A DNA stretch of 64,000 nucleotides, from NCBI RefSeq assembly GCF_900096905.1, contig NZ_FMYI01000005.1, forward strand, positions 138,439-202,438, given 5' to 3'. This DNA comes from Pelagirhabdus alkalitolerans (GTDB lineage: Bacteria; Bacillota; Bacilli; Bacillales; Amphibacillaceae). Under the pieces are notes generated by a model. That model searched no databases. It saw only the letters and a list, made by a program, of their open reading frames with translations, and was not told the origin of the DNA. Each line of letters opens with the position of its first letter. Position 1 is the first letter of the stretch. A program made the translations under genes and the position numbers. Below, piece after piece: positions 24,663 through 33,702 of this stretch.

Positions 24663-26015
24663 ATGAAAAATGAAGAAAAATCAACTTTAGATATCGTTTA
24701 TAACAGAAGAGAATTAATTTTGTTTGCGTTACCTACTATACTTATGATGTTATTTAACGCTTTATATATGGCTGTCGATGGTATCTTCATTGCGCGATTT
24801 GTCGATCAAACGGCCTTATCTGCTTTAAACATGGTTTTTCCTGTTTTTGGAGTTGTAACAGCCATTGGATTGATGCTGGCAAGTGGAGGGAATGCTATCG
24901 TTTCACGCACTCTCGGAGAAGGGGATAAAGAAAGAGCTCGAAAGTATTTCACCTTAATATTTTTAGTTTCATTATCTCTAGGAGCCCTATTCAGTTTGAT
25001 GATCCACATATTTTTTGATCAAACGATGGCTTTTTTAGGAGCGACTGACAATGCAGAATTATATAATTACACATCTGCTTATGCACGTATTACGATGTCG
25101 TTTTTGCCTGTAATGGTTACTCAATTTGTATTATTAACTTTTTTTGTGACCGCAGGAAATCCTAAAATAGGGTTAATGACTTCTATACTAGGCGGGGTCA
25201 CAAATATAGTTTTAGACTACGTTTTTTTAGTGTTTTTAGATCTCGGATTAACTGGTGCTGCTTTTGCTTCTGGATTGGGTTATTCAGTTCCTGTCATTGT
25301 AGGGATTATTTATTTCTTCTCTAAACATAAAAAAGAGTTGTATTTTACGAAACCTTCATGGGATGGAAAAGTCATTATTGAATCGATGGGTAATGGTGCT
25401 TCAGAATTTGTTCAATCAACTGCAGGCGCTATTACTACATTGGCGATCAATTATTTGATGTTGCGTCATGTTGGTGTGGAGGGAATAGCAGCAGTTACGG
25501 TTTTCTTTTATATTTTTTATTTATTTGTAGGTGCATTTGAGGGTTATATAATTGGAGTAGCTCCATTAATTGGTTTTGGATACGGTCGGAAAGATACACA
25601 AAGAATTAAAAGTATTTTTCGTAATAGTATTGAACTCGTATCGATCACTTCCATTCTTATGGCAGGTATTACACTTATTTTTGCTCCCCAGTGGATTGCG
25701 CTATTAACCGGCGAGGCTGGTACTGAAGTGTATAATATTGCTGTACAAGGTATGCGTTATGGGAGTGTGGCCTACTTATTCACAGGAGGAAATATTTTTT
25801 CTTCTGGATTATTTACAGCACTTTCAAACGGAAAAATATCCGCTAAAATTTCTTTTATGAGAACATTTTTATTTTTACTCATATGTTTACTCATCCTTCC
25901 AGAATTATTTGGTGTTACTGGTATATGGTTATCGATCCCAGTCTCAGAATTTTTATCTATTCTGATGAGTATTTATTTCATTAGAAAAAAACGAACCAAC
26001 TATCATTACTATTAG
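24663..26015 (+). CDS. MATE family efflux transporter
   Basis: 450 residues with twelve membrane segments arranged as two six-helix halves. The start of each half (IVYNRRELILFALPTILMML; GNGASEFVQSTAGAITTLAIN) and the internal AVDGIFIARFVDQTALSALNM fit the DinF/MepA branch of MATE proteins. These export cationic drugs or toxins in exchange for Na+ or H+. GGAGAAGGA precedes the ATG. The divergent MerR activator and its promoter indicate substrate-induced expression. Confidence 0.9.
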   Translation: MKNEEKSTLDIVYNRRELILFALPTILMMLFNALYMAVDGIFIARFVDQTALSALNMVFPVFGVVTAIGLMLASGGNAIVSRTLGEGDKERARKYFTLIFLVSLSLGALFSLMIHIFFDQTMAFLGATDNAELYNYTSAYARITMSFLPVMVTQFVLLTFFVTAGNPKIGLMTSILGGVTNIVLDYVFLVFLDLGLTGAAFASGLGYSVPVIVGIIYFFSKHKKELYFTKPSWDGKVIIESMGNGASEFVQSTAGAITTLAINYLMLRHVGVEGIAAVTVFFYIFYLFVGAFEGYIIGVAPLIGFGYGRKDTQRIKSIFRNSIELVSITSILMAGITLIFAPQWIALLTGEAGTEVYNIAVQGMRYGSVAYLFTGGNIFSSGLFTALSNGKISAKISFMRTFLFLLICLLILPELFGVTGIWLSIPVSEFLSILMSIYFIRKKRTNYHYY

Positions 26016-26051
26016 ATCATTAGTATAACCGAATAAAATATTCCAATTGAA

Positions 26052-26090
26052 CTAAACACCTAAATGAATTTAATTCATTTAGGTGTTTAG
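26052..26090. terminator. Bidirectional terminator after the MATE gene
   Basis: A perfect 19-bp inverted repeat (26052-26070 with 26072-26090) around one base, between the convergent MATE and dehydrogenase genes. Confidence 0.85.
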
Positions 26091-26123
26091 CATTAGATAT
26101 ATTAAGTCATTTTTAAAAATAGC

Positions 26124-27164
26124 TTATTCACCAGGTAATAAAACAACCTTACCTAATTTACCTGCTTTTTTAAAGTATTGTTGAGCTTCTGAAGCCTCTT
26201 CTAGCGGAAAGGTTCGATCAATGACTGGTTTAATTTGTTCTTTTGAAATAGCATTTAATAGTCGTTTGAATTCTTCTCTTGTGCCTAATACAGAACCAAA
26301 CAGTGTAATGTGCTTTAGATACAACGTTCTAAAATCAAGCTCTGTTTTCTGACCACCAGCAGATCCGGACGTGCAAAATTTACCGCCTTTTTTAAGGACT
26401 TGAAGAGAAGTTGAAAAGAGAGCATCTCCAACAACATCTAACACCGAATCAATAGGACCTTCATTTCTTTCAATTATCTCTTGAGCCAGGTCCTGCGATT
26501 TGTAAGATAATACATGTGTCGCACCGAGCTCTTTTAATGGCTCTTCTAACGCCAAGTCTCCGACAATAGCAATCACCTTAGCTCCAAATACTTTAGAAGC
26601 AATTTGAACATTTAATGAGCCGACTCCACCATTGGCCCCAGTCACCATCACGGTCTCTTCTGGTTGAATGTTAAGCTGTTCTACCATATGCCATGCTGTA
26701 AGGCCACTAACGCTGAAAACGGCACTTTCAATATGGTCTTGAAGCGGCATGTCATAACAAAGGTGAGCTGGCCATACGACATATTCTGCATAACCACCGT
26801 CATACTCTGAACCGATAAACGACATATCCTCAGATATATGCTCGAATCCTTCTTCTCCACTTGATGTAAACGGGAAAAGAACAACATCTTTTCCAAGCAC
26901 CGATTCATCTACCGATGAGCCTAATTTCACCACTTCTCCTGTGATATCAGACCCCGGCACTCGAGGGAATTGTACACCTTCAGGCCGCCATCCTGACTTT
27001 CCGCCTGTTCCATAAGCGCCTTCTCTCATCCAAATCTCTGTATTGTTAATCGAACATGCCTTTACTTTAATTAAAACTTCATTTTCTTTTGGTTCTGGGA
27101 TTTCTTTTTCAACCGTTTTTAGCTGATCAACATCTCCATAACCCATTACTTGTACTGCTTTCAT
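26124..27164 (-). CDS. MDR-family zinc-binding-type dehydrogenase/quinone oxidoreductase
   Basis: 346 residues from the ATG at 27164, picked for its GGAGG box 8 nt upstream; the frame is open nine codons further. A GroES-like N-terminal domain (MKAVQVMGYGDVDQL) holds the segment PRVPGSDITGEVVKLGS, and the nucleotide fold carries VTGANGGVGSLNVQIASKVFGAKVIAI (about 167-193). Catalytic zinc ligands are not evident, so a quinone oxidoreductase or crotonyl-reductase-like activity is more likely than a true alcohol dehydrogenase. Substrate unknown. Confidence 0.83.
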   Translation of the reverse strand: MKAVQVMGYGDVDQLKTVEKEIPEPKENEVLIKVKACSINNTEIWMREGAYGTGGKSGWRPEGVQFPRVPGSDITGEVVKLGSSVDESVLGKDVVLFPFTSSGEEGFEHISEDMSFIGSEYDGGYAEYVVWPAHLCYDMPLQDHIESAVFSVSGLTAWHMVEQLNIQPEETVMVTGANGGVGSLNVQIASKVFGAKVIAIVGDLALEEPLKELGATHVLSYKSQDLAQEIIERNEGPIDSVLDVVGDALFSTSLQVLKKGGKFCTSGSAGGQKTELDFRTLYLKHITLFGSVLGTREEFKRLLNAISKEQIKPVIDRTFPLEEASEAQQYFKKAGKLGKVVLLPGE

Positions 27165-27322
27165 ACACCATGCCTCCACTCTTAAGATCACTATAAGTAT
27201 GACATAATGAGACGTTTTTTAATACCTATGCTAAAAGAGACTTTAGTAAACTGTTTAAGCTGTCGTTCAATAATTACAGATGTTACAATGTAATCAGAAC
27301 ATCACAAAAGGAGATGAACAAA

Positions 27323-27448
27323 ATGAATCCATTATGGCTTGTTTTAATTATCCTATTAGGTGCTTCAATGCTTTGGGGACTTGTTCTGCGTGCCAAAACC
27401 TATCAAGGCATGGTTGATAAACGAAAAGAAGAAGGGGATCAAGAATAA
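27323..27448 (+). CDS. Small single-pass membrane protein (41 aa)
   Basis: An ORF too short for usual cutoffs: MNPLWLVLIILLGASMLWGL, then LRAKTYQGMVDKRKEEGDQE. One N-terminal membrane helix (about residues 3-21) is followed by a basic, polar cytoplasmic tail. AAAAGGAGATG lies 7 nt before the ATG, and a terminator hairpin starts one base after the stop, so it is a self-contained gene. I do not recognise the family. Confidence 0.75.
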   Translation: MNPLWLVLIILLGASMLWGLVLRAKTYQGMVDKRKEEGDQE

Positions 27449-27487
27449 AAAAGTATCTATGGAAATTAGAATCCAATAGATACTTTT
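27449..27487. terminator. Terminator after the 41-aa gene
   Basis: AAAAGTATCTAT (27449-27460) pairs with ATAGATACTTTT (27476-27487), extended by an inner GGA/TCC pairing, and T follows. Confidence 0.85.
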
Positions 27488-27554
27488 GTTATTTGAAATC
27501 ATATCACTTAGCTAGATTATCATTTTATTCAGTATATTAATCCGCTTCACAACC

Positions 27555-28454
27555 TCATGAGCCGGAATACGGATTGACGTGCACTAACACATCGGACACA
27601 TCATGATGCTCATTCATTAATGCTTGCTTGACCCGTTTTGATATCTGGTGCGCTTTTTCCACGTTCAGCGCAGGATCAACACCGATTTTAAGGTCAAGCA
27701 CTACATACTGACCGTGACTACGCGCACGTAATTCATCGACTTGTAAAACACCCGTTATGCTCTTTGTTGTTGTGATAAAACGCGCACTTTCTTCTTCATC
27801 CAATATGTTTTCCAACACCATATGAATCGACTTTCGAATCATTTGATAGCCAATTCGGATGATAAATAATGCTACAATCATTCCGGCTAACGGGTCTAAA
27901 TAAACCAAAAATGCATACCCAAGTTGATCTCCTATAATCGCTCCACCTACACCAATCAAAACGCCCATTGACGAGAACACATCTGATCGATGATGCCAGG
28001 CGTCTGCCATCAATGCCGGACTGTTTATACGTTTCCCTAACCGATTCTTATATTGGTACATCAGTTCTTTAGACACAATCGAAATCGTGATCGCGATGAG
28101 TGCCATACCTCTTGGCGCTATAATGGCCTCACCCCAAAAGACCTGTAAAGATGACCAAGCAATCTCAAATCCAACTATAATCAATAATATAGATACAATA
28201 ATAGCTGAAATGCTCTCTGCTTTACCATGACCATATGGATGTTCTTTATCTGGCGGCTTATTGGCCGCGCGCACTCCTGCCAGTACAGTGATTGAGCTAA
28301 TGACATCCGAAGCAGAATGTGCCGCATCAGCAACCAACGCATGACTACCCGATAGCCATCCAACAACGCCTTTCATCACAGCTAATAACAAATTACCAAT
28401 AATACCGATCCAAGAAGCAAATTGTGCTTTTCGGCTACGTTGAATCTGATTCAT
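27555..28454 (-). CDS. Cation diffusion facilitator family transporter
   Basis: 299 residues from the ATG at 28454; a TTG five codons earlier is possible. Six membrane segments precede a C-terminal cytoplasmic domain (about 215-299). Metal-site motifs are HALVADAAHSASDVISS in TM2 and ADAWHHRSDVFSSMGV in TM5, so the site is D..D / H..D, the zinc/manganese type. The GHGKAES loop after TM2 is typical. It would export divalent metal by H+ antiport. No linked regulator. Confidence 0.9.
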   Translation of the reverse strand: MNQIQRSRKAQFASWIGIIGNLLLAVMKGVVGWLSGSHALVADAAHSASDVISSITVLAGVRAANKPPDKEHPYGHGKAESISAIIVSILLIIVGFEIAWSSLQVFWGEAIIAPRGMALIAITISIVSKELMYQYKNRLGKRINSPALMADAWHHRSDVFSSMGVLIGVGGAIIGDQLGYAFLVYLDPLAGMIVALFIIRIGYQMIRKSIHMVLENILDEEESARFITTTKSITGVLQVDELRARSHGQYVVLDLKIGVDPALNVEKAHQISKRVKQALMNEHHDVSDVLVHVNPYSGS

Positions 28455-28533
28455 CTCCCATCCCCCCAATAAGCACCCTAACTTTTATGTGAAACCATTG
28501 TTAAATGCACTTCTTCATTTTATCAAATCCGCT

Positions 28534-28574
28534 CTGTGTGGGTCTACAGCAACCTTTTTGCGGAAAAGAACCAA
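28534..28574. repeat. Possible ISL3-type terminal inverted repeat remnant
   Basis: The stretch ends ...CAACCTTTTTGCGGAAAAGAACC at 28574, the same form as the right end of the ISL3-type element at 36787-36808 (CAAC, 10-11 other bases, AAAGAACC). No transposase remains beside it. Similarity is partial, so this is a suggestion only. Confidence 0.35.
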
Positions 28575-28644
28575 TGTAACCAAGAGGCAAATGAATCTAC
28601 AACGTGCAACAATTTTGGGTTAGTGCAATATATTAAATAGTTTT

Positions 28645-28690
28645 TAAAAAACACGTTTCATAGCAGCTTAGTGCTCCTATGAAACGTGTC
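28645..28690. terminator. IS-derived palindrome acting as terminator of the yxd-like operon
   Basis: ACACGTTTCATAG (28651-28663) pairs perfectly with CTATGAAACGTGT (28677-28689); on the minus strand six T follow, and the yxeA-like gene stops 47 nt upstream, so it should terminate that operon. The left arm and loop, AAACACGTTTCATAGCAGCT, match the end of the ISL3-type transposase gene at 36708-36730 and would encode the same last residues, TRFIAA, followed by a stop. It looks like a transposase-gene tail left as, or captured as, a terminator. Confidence 0.7.
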
Positions 28691-28736
28691 ACAGACCTTC
28701 CAAAATTATTTAAAAGACATTGCAAAATAGTTATTT

Positions 28737-29072
28737 TCATCTCGGTACATCATCTTCATCAACCTCTTCATATGTCATGACTATTTCATTTTTTAAGGTG
28801 AGTTGAATATAAGCCCCTTCACTTAGCTGACTAAGAGCCGTGAATTCGATTTCTTTTTGTTCTCCGTCTTTATTTACAGCAGGAAGTTGGTAAATGACGG
28901 ATTCGTTTTCTCCCCCGATGATTCCATCTTCATCTACTTGAGTATACCAATATTCTTCTTCAATGAATGGATTGACATTAACTTGGGTCACGGCTGGTAA
29001 AGTAGAATAAATCCACAAAATAATTCCCACGAACAATAGCAACCCTAGAATGTATAAACCTAGCTTCTTCAT
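28737..29072 (-). CDS. yxeA: YxeA-family small secreted/membrane-anchored protein
   Basis: 111 residues: one N-terminal membrane helix or uncleaved signal (MKKLGLYILGLLLFVGIILW), then YTQVDEDGIIGG and EIEFTALSQLSEGAYIQLTLKN, the pattern of the YxeA/DUF1093 family. In B. subtilis yxeA is the last gene behind yxdJKLM, exactly the position it has here. Function unknown; a role near the peptide-sensing ABC module at the cell surface is inferred from synteny. Confidence 0.82.
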   Translation of the reverse strand: MKKLGLYILGLLLFVGIILWIYSTLPAVTQVNVNPFIEEEYWYTQVDEDGIIGGENESVIYQLPAVNKDGEQKEIEFTALSQLSEGAYIQLTLKNEIVMTYEEVDEDDVPR

Positions 29073-29136
29073 GGTTGTCCTCCTTAAAATGACTTAAAAT
29101 CAAATCGTGAAACATTACTCTGGACTGGAAAGGAAA

Positions 29137-31059
29137 CTATATACTTTGTTTAACCACTTTCTTATAATATAACAAGGAAATGAGCGCGAATACGGAATAT
29201 AAAATAATATAGGCGCCTACTACCGTTAACATCGGCACCCAAATCTCATTACCGAACAAGAACCAACCTGCATTAACCGCAAAATAAGTGTGCAGGACAC
29301 CAATAAGTAGGGGAACTCCAAACGTCACAGCCATCTTGATCGTAAGACCCTTAATAATCTCATTTTCAGTAAATCCAAGCTTTCTTAGGATATTGTAGCT
29401 TCCTTTCTCATCCTCACTTTCACCAATTTGTTTGAAGTAAAGAATACACCCCGAAGTCAGAAGAAAGGCTAGACCAACAAATCCAATAATAAACATCGTT
29501 AATCCACTACCTTGCATTTGCATATTATATTGACCAATTTTTGATTCAAATGGCGGATAATCATATTCACTCATAAATTGATAAATACCTTGACTGTCTT
29601 CACCGGCAATATCAATCCCAAAACCTTCACGAGGTTGGTTTGTCTCTTCATCATCATTATGATTTTTTTCAAGTTCGTTATATACTTCTTCTGAAACAAT
29701 CGCTTGAGGAGAGCCATAAGTAACAAAAGAAGGTAAAACAGCTTGTTCACCAATCGATTTCAATTCAACCTCACGCTTATAATCATTACTTGATAATGTA
29801 ATTGTTTGATTGAGGTTAAAGTCAATATACGAATCAATAAAGTAGGCAACACCTGTAATCATGATTTCATCGTCTTTCGCCTCAAAGTTATCTACATGCT
29901 CATCACTCACAATACTTAATGAGAGAGCTGTATCAAATCCTCCTGGTGCTTCTGGATCGATCGTAATCGCATCTCCTTCACCATTATAAGAGATGGTCGG
30001 AATATGGACTGTTTCGTGGTCAATAGCATTTTCATTCAGCAAATCACTATAAAACTCCATGTCAGACTCCTCATAAAATGTGTAATCATTGGGGACTGAC
30101 GCCTCAATTGTCTGTTCCACTGAGTAATAGGCGATATATGACAGCGACATCAAACCCATACTTGTTGCACTGACTACACTGATCAAGGTGAGCAAGAAAG
30201 CATTGGACTTCATTTTAAACATAATACTCGTGAGCGACAGCACATCATTTACATTAACATGACCATTTTTAGACTTTCTGATCATATTTAAAATAAATGC
30301 AACAGAAAACTTAAAGGTAATATAAGTTCCAGCAATGGTTAGAAACAATATGCCGAACATTAAAAATATGAGTAGATTACCAAAATTCATCATATTCGCT
30401 GAGAGCCAGTAACCAGACATAATCATAGAAAGACCAAGCACACCAAATATAACCGTTCCTTTTCCCATTCCTCTATAAGTGGCCTCACTAGATTGTTCTA
30501 GTTTAAGCATGTTAATAAGGGTTGTTTTTTTCAAGAAAATATAGTTCTGCGCCATCAAGAGAGCAAAAATAAATAGAAAGAGTAAAGCGGTCTGGACAAC
30601 TGCTTCTATTGAAAAGGTCATGCCAACAGCTAGATCGATCTGCATCATACGAAGTAACATCATCAGTAGCATCCGGTAAACTAAAAAACCAAATGCAATA
30701 CCTATCATGAGGCTTCCAAAATAAATGACTGCATTTTCTACAACGAGCAATCGAAGCACTTTATCACGTGTCATGCCAATCAGCTGAAACAGGGCAAGCT
30801 CTCTATTTCGCCTTCTTAAGAAAATAGAGTTCGCGAACATAACAAATGTGACAATGATGACAATTAAAAACACTGAACCAACAATAAAACCTGTGGACAT
30901 TAAATCGCTAGACAACAATTCATCGGCTACACTATCATCTTGGGACATTAATACAAATGAAAAATAAAGAGCCACACTAAATACTAGCGCAAACATGTAC
31001 AATGTATAATTCTTAAGGTTCTTAAAAAAGTTCTTCAGAATGATCGAATTAAGACTCAA
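29137..31059 (-). CDS. yxdM: BceB/YxdM-like FtsX-type ABC permease
   Basis: About 640 residues. Ten membrane segments with a large extracytoplasmic domain between TM7 and TM8 (about 305-520) match BceB-type permeases that sense and counter antimicrobial peptides. RRRNRELALFQLIGMTRDKV after TM2 is the FtsX coupling signature. The frame is open to 31080, but TTG at 31059 (SLNSIILKNFFKNLKN) behind a GGTGG box gives a normal family start and overlaps the ATPase stop by 11 nt. Order and content equal the B. subtilis yxdLM pair. Confidence 0.88.
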   Translation of the reverse strand: MSLNSIILKNFFKNLKNYTLYMFALVFSVALYFSFVLMSQDDSVADELLSSDLMSTGFIVGSVFLIVIIVTFVMFANSIFLRRRNRELALFQLIGMTRDKVLRLLVVENAVIYFGSLMIGIAFGFLVYRMLLMMLLRMMQIDLAVGMTFSIEAVVQTALLFLFIFALLMAQNYIFLKKTTLINMLKLEQSSEATYRGMGKGTVIFGVLGLSMIMSGYWLSANMMNFGNLLIFLMFGILFLTIAGTYITFKFSVAFILNMIRKSKNGHVNVNDVLSLTSIMFKMKSNAFLLTLISVVSATSMGLMSLSYIAYYSVEQTIEASVPNDYTFYEESDMEFYSDLLNENAIDHETVHIPTISYNGEGDAITIDPEAPGGFDTALSLSIVSDEHVDNFEAKDDEIMITGVAYFIDSYIDFNLNQTITLSSNDYKREVELKSIGEQAVLPSFVTYGSPQAIVSEEVYNELEKNHNDDEETNQPREGFGIDIAGEDSQGIYQFMSEYDYPPFESKIGQYNMQMQGSGLTMFIIGFVGLAFLLTSGCILYFKQIGESEDEKGSYNILRKLGFTENEIIKGLTIKMAVTFGVPLLIGVLHTYFAVNAGWFLFGNEIWVPMLTVVGAYIILYSVFALISLLYYKKVVKQSI

Positions 31060-31807
31060 CGCCGACACCACCAAGCACACTTTGCGTATTCATTATTTCC
31101 TTATAATAGTCTTCCTGAGAACGTTCGCCTTTTCTAAGCGTGGAATAAATCAGGCCATCCTTTAGAAATATCACACGTGTTGAATAACTTGCAGCAGTAG
31201 CATCATGCGTGACCATCATAATTGTAGAGTTACTTTTGTCATTCAATTGTTGGAGTTTTCTCAAAAGATTGTTAGCTGCCTTAGAATCAAGTGCCCCTGT
31301 CGGTTCATCAGCAAATATGATTTTGGGCTGGTGAATATAAGCTCTTGCAGCACTCGTTCGTTGCTGCTGACCTCCAGAAATTTCACTTGGATATTTATCC
31401 TTTAGCTCATAGATCTCAAGTTCCTTAGCAACAAGTTTGAATTGTTCTTCAACCTCTGCTTTCTTTTTATTTCTAATCGAAAGTGGCAGCAAGATATTTT
31501 CTTTAACCGTCAGTGTGTTCAGTAAATTATATTCTTGGAACATAAAACCAAGGTCGTTCTTTCTGAATTCTGCAAGTTGTTTATCCTTTAAAATCGTCAT
31601 ATCTTCGTCTTCTATAAAGATATGACCACTTGTAACGCGATCGATCGAACTCAAAACATTTAACAATGTTGTTTTACCTGAACCTGATGCGCCCATTATA
31701 GAAACAAATTCACCTTTTTCAATATTAAGATCAATTCCTTTTAATACTTCTGTTCGGTTTTGTCTCTTTCCATATGATTTTTTAATCCCTTTCGCTTCAA
31801 GAATCAT
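31049..31807 (-). CDS. yxdL: BceA/YxdL-like ABC ATP-binding protein
   Basis: 252 residues of the MacB/LolD-like class. Walker A GASGSGKTTLLN (about 40), FRKNDLGFMFQEYNLLNTLT, signature SGGQQQRTSAARAYIHQP and Walker B IIFADEPTGALDSK are intact. The partner permease follows with overlapping reading frames. An intergenic dyad in front suggests its own regulated promoter below the two-component genes. Confidence 0.92.
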   Translation of the reverse strand: MILEAKGIKKSYGKRQNRTEVLKGIDLNIEKGEFVSIMGASGSGKTTLLNVLSSIDRVTSGHIFIEDEDMTILKDKQLAEFRKNDLGFMFQEYNLLNTLTVKENILLPLSIRNKKKAEVEEQFKLVAKELEIYELKDKYPSEISGGQQQRTSAARAYIHQPKIIFADEPTGALDSKAANNLLRKLQQLNDKSNSTIMMVTHDATAASYSTRVIFLKDGLIYSTLRKGERSQEDYYKEIMNTQSVLGGVGVES

Positions 31808-31891
31808 AACGGTACCTCCATTAATTTGATAACTTCATTTTACTCTATTGTTTTGTATACTTCGTTTGATTCTTGTGACGAATACACAAAG

Positions 31892-31915
31892 CCATGTGAC
31901 ATTATCGTCACATGG
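31892..31915. promoter_or_regulatory. Dyad upstream of the yxdLM-like genes
   Basis: CCATGTGAC (31892-31900) and GTCACATGG (31907-31915) form a perfect inverted repeat with a 6-bp spacer, overlapping the stop codon of the sensor kinase gene. No T-run follows on the minus strand, so a terminator is unlikely; a response-regulator binding site of the BceR/YxdJ type in front of the ABC genes is more plausible, with a weak promoter about 40 bp further. Inference by position. Confidence 0.5.
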
Positions 31916-32909
31916 TCTTCACTCGGTGAAATTGATTCTTTTTTGGGAAAGTAAGCGTTATGGTCGTTCCTTCACCATATACAGATTTAATATCTATTGA
32001 GATGTCCATCGCATTCGCCGCTTCTTTCGTTAGGTACATCCCCATACCTGTTGCCCTCATATCTCCATGGTCGCTAGTAGAGGTAAAGTTTGCTTCAAAT
32101 ACTCGGGGGAGATCCTCCGACTTAATCCCTCGTCCATAATCTGTTATTTCAATTTTTGGCCAGCCTTCGTTTAAATAACTAGAGATCATAATGTCACTAT
32201 CTCGAGAATACTTAACACTATTACCGATCATTTGATCGAGCATAAAGGAGAACCACTTCAAATCTGTTTCAACATGTGTAATATTCAATTCAAAATCAAA
32301 TCCAATACCCTTTTCAATACAAAGTGTCCGTAATTTTCGAATGGTATTAGATAGGGTCGTTTCAATATCAACCGTTTCAATATATAAATCATTACTAATG
32401 TTTACAAGTCTTCTCTCAAATAACATTTCATTTAAAGTCGTATCAAGTCTCACCCATTCTTCTTCCAAGCGTATCTTTTTCGATGTATCTAAATCATCAA
32501 TCAACAACTTCATCGTCGTCATTGGCATCTTCATATCATGGATCCATCTAGTTAATCCATCTAGATTTTCAGCCGTCTTCTTAGACTCATTCTCTAACAT
32601 TTTATTATGAGTTCTTTTCATGACTGACAGTCGCTCATTAATTCGCTTCTGATAAGGCGTTTCGGGTACTGGAAGGCTATCTACTTCTTCAATTTTCTCC
32701 ATCTTCATTAACTCTCTCCAGTAACTTCTTCCTTTTGAAAAGTCCCACAAAATAAAGACACCTAAGATGACTGTATTAATGATGACGATATAGATAACTG
32801 AAAAATTTGGAATATCCGTATCTAAAAACCCAATTGACAAGATCGATAGATTGAACACACTAAAGAGAATTAACCATGGTAACACCTGTTTGAAATACAT
32901 GACTCTCAC
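31908..32909 (-). CDS. yxdK: Intramembrane-sensing histidine kinase (BceS/YxdK-like)
   Basis: 333 residues. Two N-terminal membrane helices (about 12-32, 38-58) with almost no external loop mark the intramembrane-sensing class, which reads the activity of a partner BceAB-type transporter. The H-box is RWIHDMKMPMTTMKLL (His about 128); the N, G1 and G2 boxes follow (GNSVKYS, TDYGRGIKSEDLPRVFEA, ATGMGMYLTK). It overlaps the response-regulator gene by 4 nt. Confidence 0.92.
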   Translation of the reverse strand: MRVMYFKQVLPWLILFSVFNLSILSIGFLDTDIPNFSVIYIVIINTVILGVFILWDFSKGRSYWRELMKMEKIEEVDSLPVPETPYQKRINERLSVMKRTHNKMLENESKKTAENLDGLTRWIHDMKMPMTTMKLLIDDLDTSKKIRLEEEWVRLDTTLNEMLFERRLVNISNDLYIETVDIETTLSNTIRKLRTLCIEKGIGFDFELNITHVETDLKWFSFMLDQMIGNSVKYSRDSDIMISSYLNEGWPKIEITDYGRGIKSEDLPRVFEANFTSTSDHGDMRATGMGMYLTKEAANAMDISIDIKSVYGEGTTITLTFPKKNQFHRVKTM

Positions 32910-33589
32910 TCCTTAAGCATATAGCCGAGGCCTGTTTTAGTGATAATCGCATCATCTAGCCCTATGTCATCGAGTTTCTTCCTAATTCGATTAACATTCA
33001 CAGTTAAGGTATTGTCATTTATAAATCTAGAGTCATCCCACAGCTTTTCAATAAGTGTCTCTCTTGATACAGCTTGATTAACCTCATTCACCAAAACAGA
33101 TAATATGAAAGATTCATTTTTAGTCATGTGAATCTCTTGGTCACCTCTAACCACAGTCAGTTTTTTAAAGTCGATCACAGCATCTCTAAATTTAGTTACA
33201 TTAATTTCTTGATTCTGATACTGATAGGCGCGCCGCAACAAGGCCTGAACCTTTGCCACCAACACATCAAAATTAAACGGCTTCTGTACATAATCATCAC
33301 TACCAAGCTGCATACTCATGACCATATCAGAGGGGTGATTCCTAGAGGATAAAAAGATGATTGGGAGGTTTGAAATATCTCGAATTCTCCGGCACCAATA
33401 AAACCCGTCATATTTAGGTAGCGTTATATCAATAACAACCAAATCTGGTTCAATACGAATAAAATCATTTAAAATGTTGGCAAAATCAGTAACGCCATGC
33501 ACACTGTAATCCCACTCTTCTAACCTCTCTTTAATCTCCTTAAAAAGCGATTGATCATCTTCAATTATAAATATCTTTGACATTTTCAC
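32906..33589 (-). CDS. yxdJ: OmpR-family response regulator (BceR/YxdJ-like)
   Basis: About 227 residues. Receiver domain with acidic pocket IIEDD, phospho-acceptor Asp in LVVIDITLPKYDGFYW (about residue 55), and Lys in DDYVQKPF; winged-helix output domain with TLTVNVNRIRKKLDDIG. A GTG at 33589 sits 6 nt after GGAGG and is preferred; ATG at 33583 is the alternative. First gene of the RR-HK-ATPase-permease-YxeA order known from B. subtilis, where the module responds to cationic peptides such as LL-37. Confidence 0.92.
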   Translation of the reverse strand: MKMSKIFIIEDDQSLFKEIKERLEEWDYSVHGVTDFANILNDFIRIEPDLVVIDITLPKYDGFYWCRRIRDISNLPIIFLSSRNHPSDMVMSMQLGSDDYVQKPFNFDVLVAKVQALLRRAYQYQNQEINVTKFRDAVIDFKKLTVVRGDQEIHMTKNESFILSVLVNEVNQAVSRETLIEKLWDDSRFINDNTLTVNVNRIRKKLDDIGLDDAIITKTGLGYMLKE

Positions 33590-33702
33590 CTTAAACCTCC
33601 GTTTCTTATTGTATTTCGTCATTTTATAGGTGCTCATTAAGTAAGTTGTGGCTTGATTATTATTAGTATTCTATTATTGAAAGCGACTCATATTTAAAAG
33701 AC

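Noticed and set aside
31892..31915. Dyad after the sensor kinase gene as a terminator
   Set aside because: No T-run on the minus strand and the downstream ABC genes belong to the same module; treated as an operator candidate.
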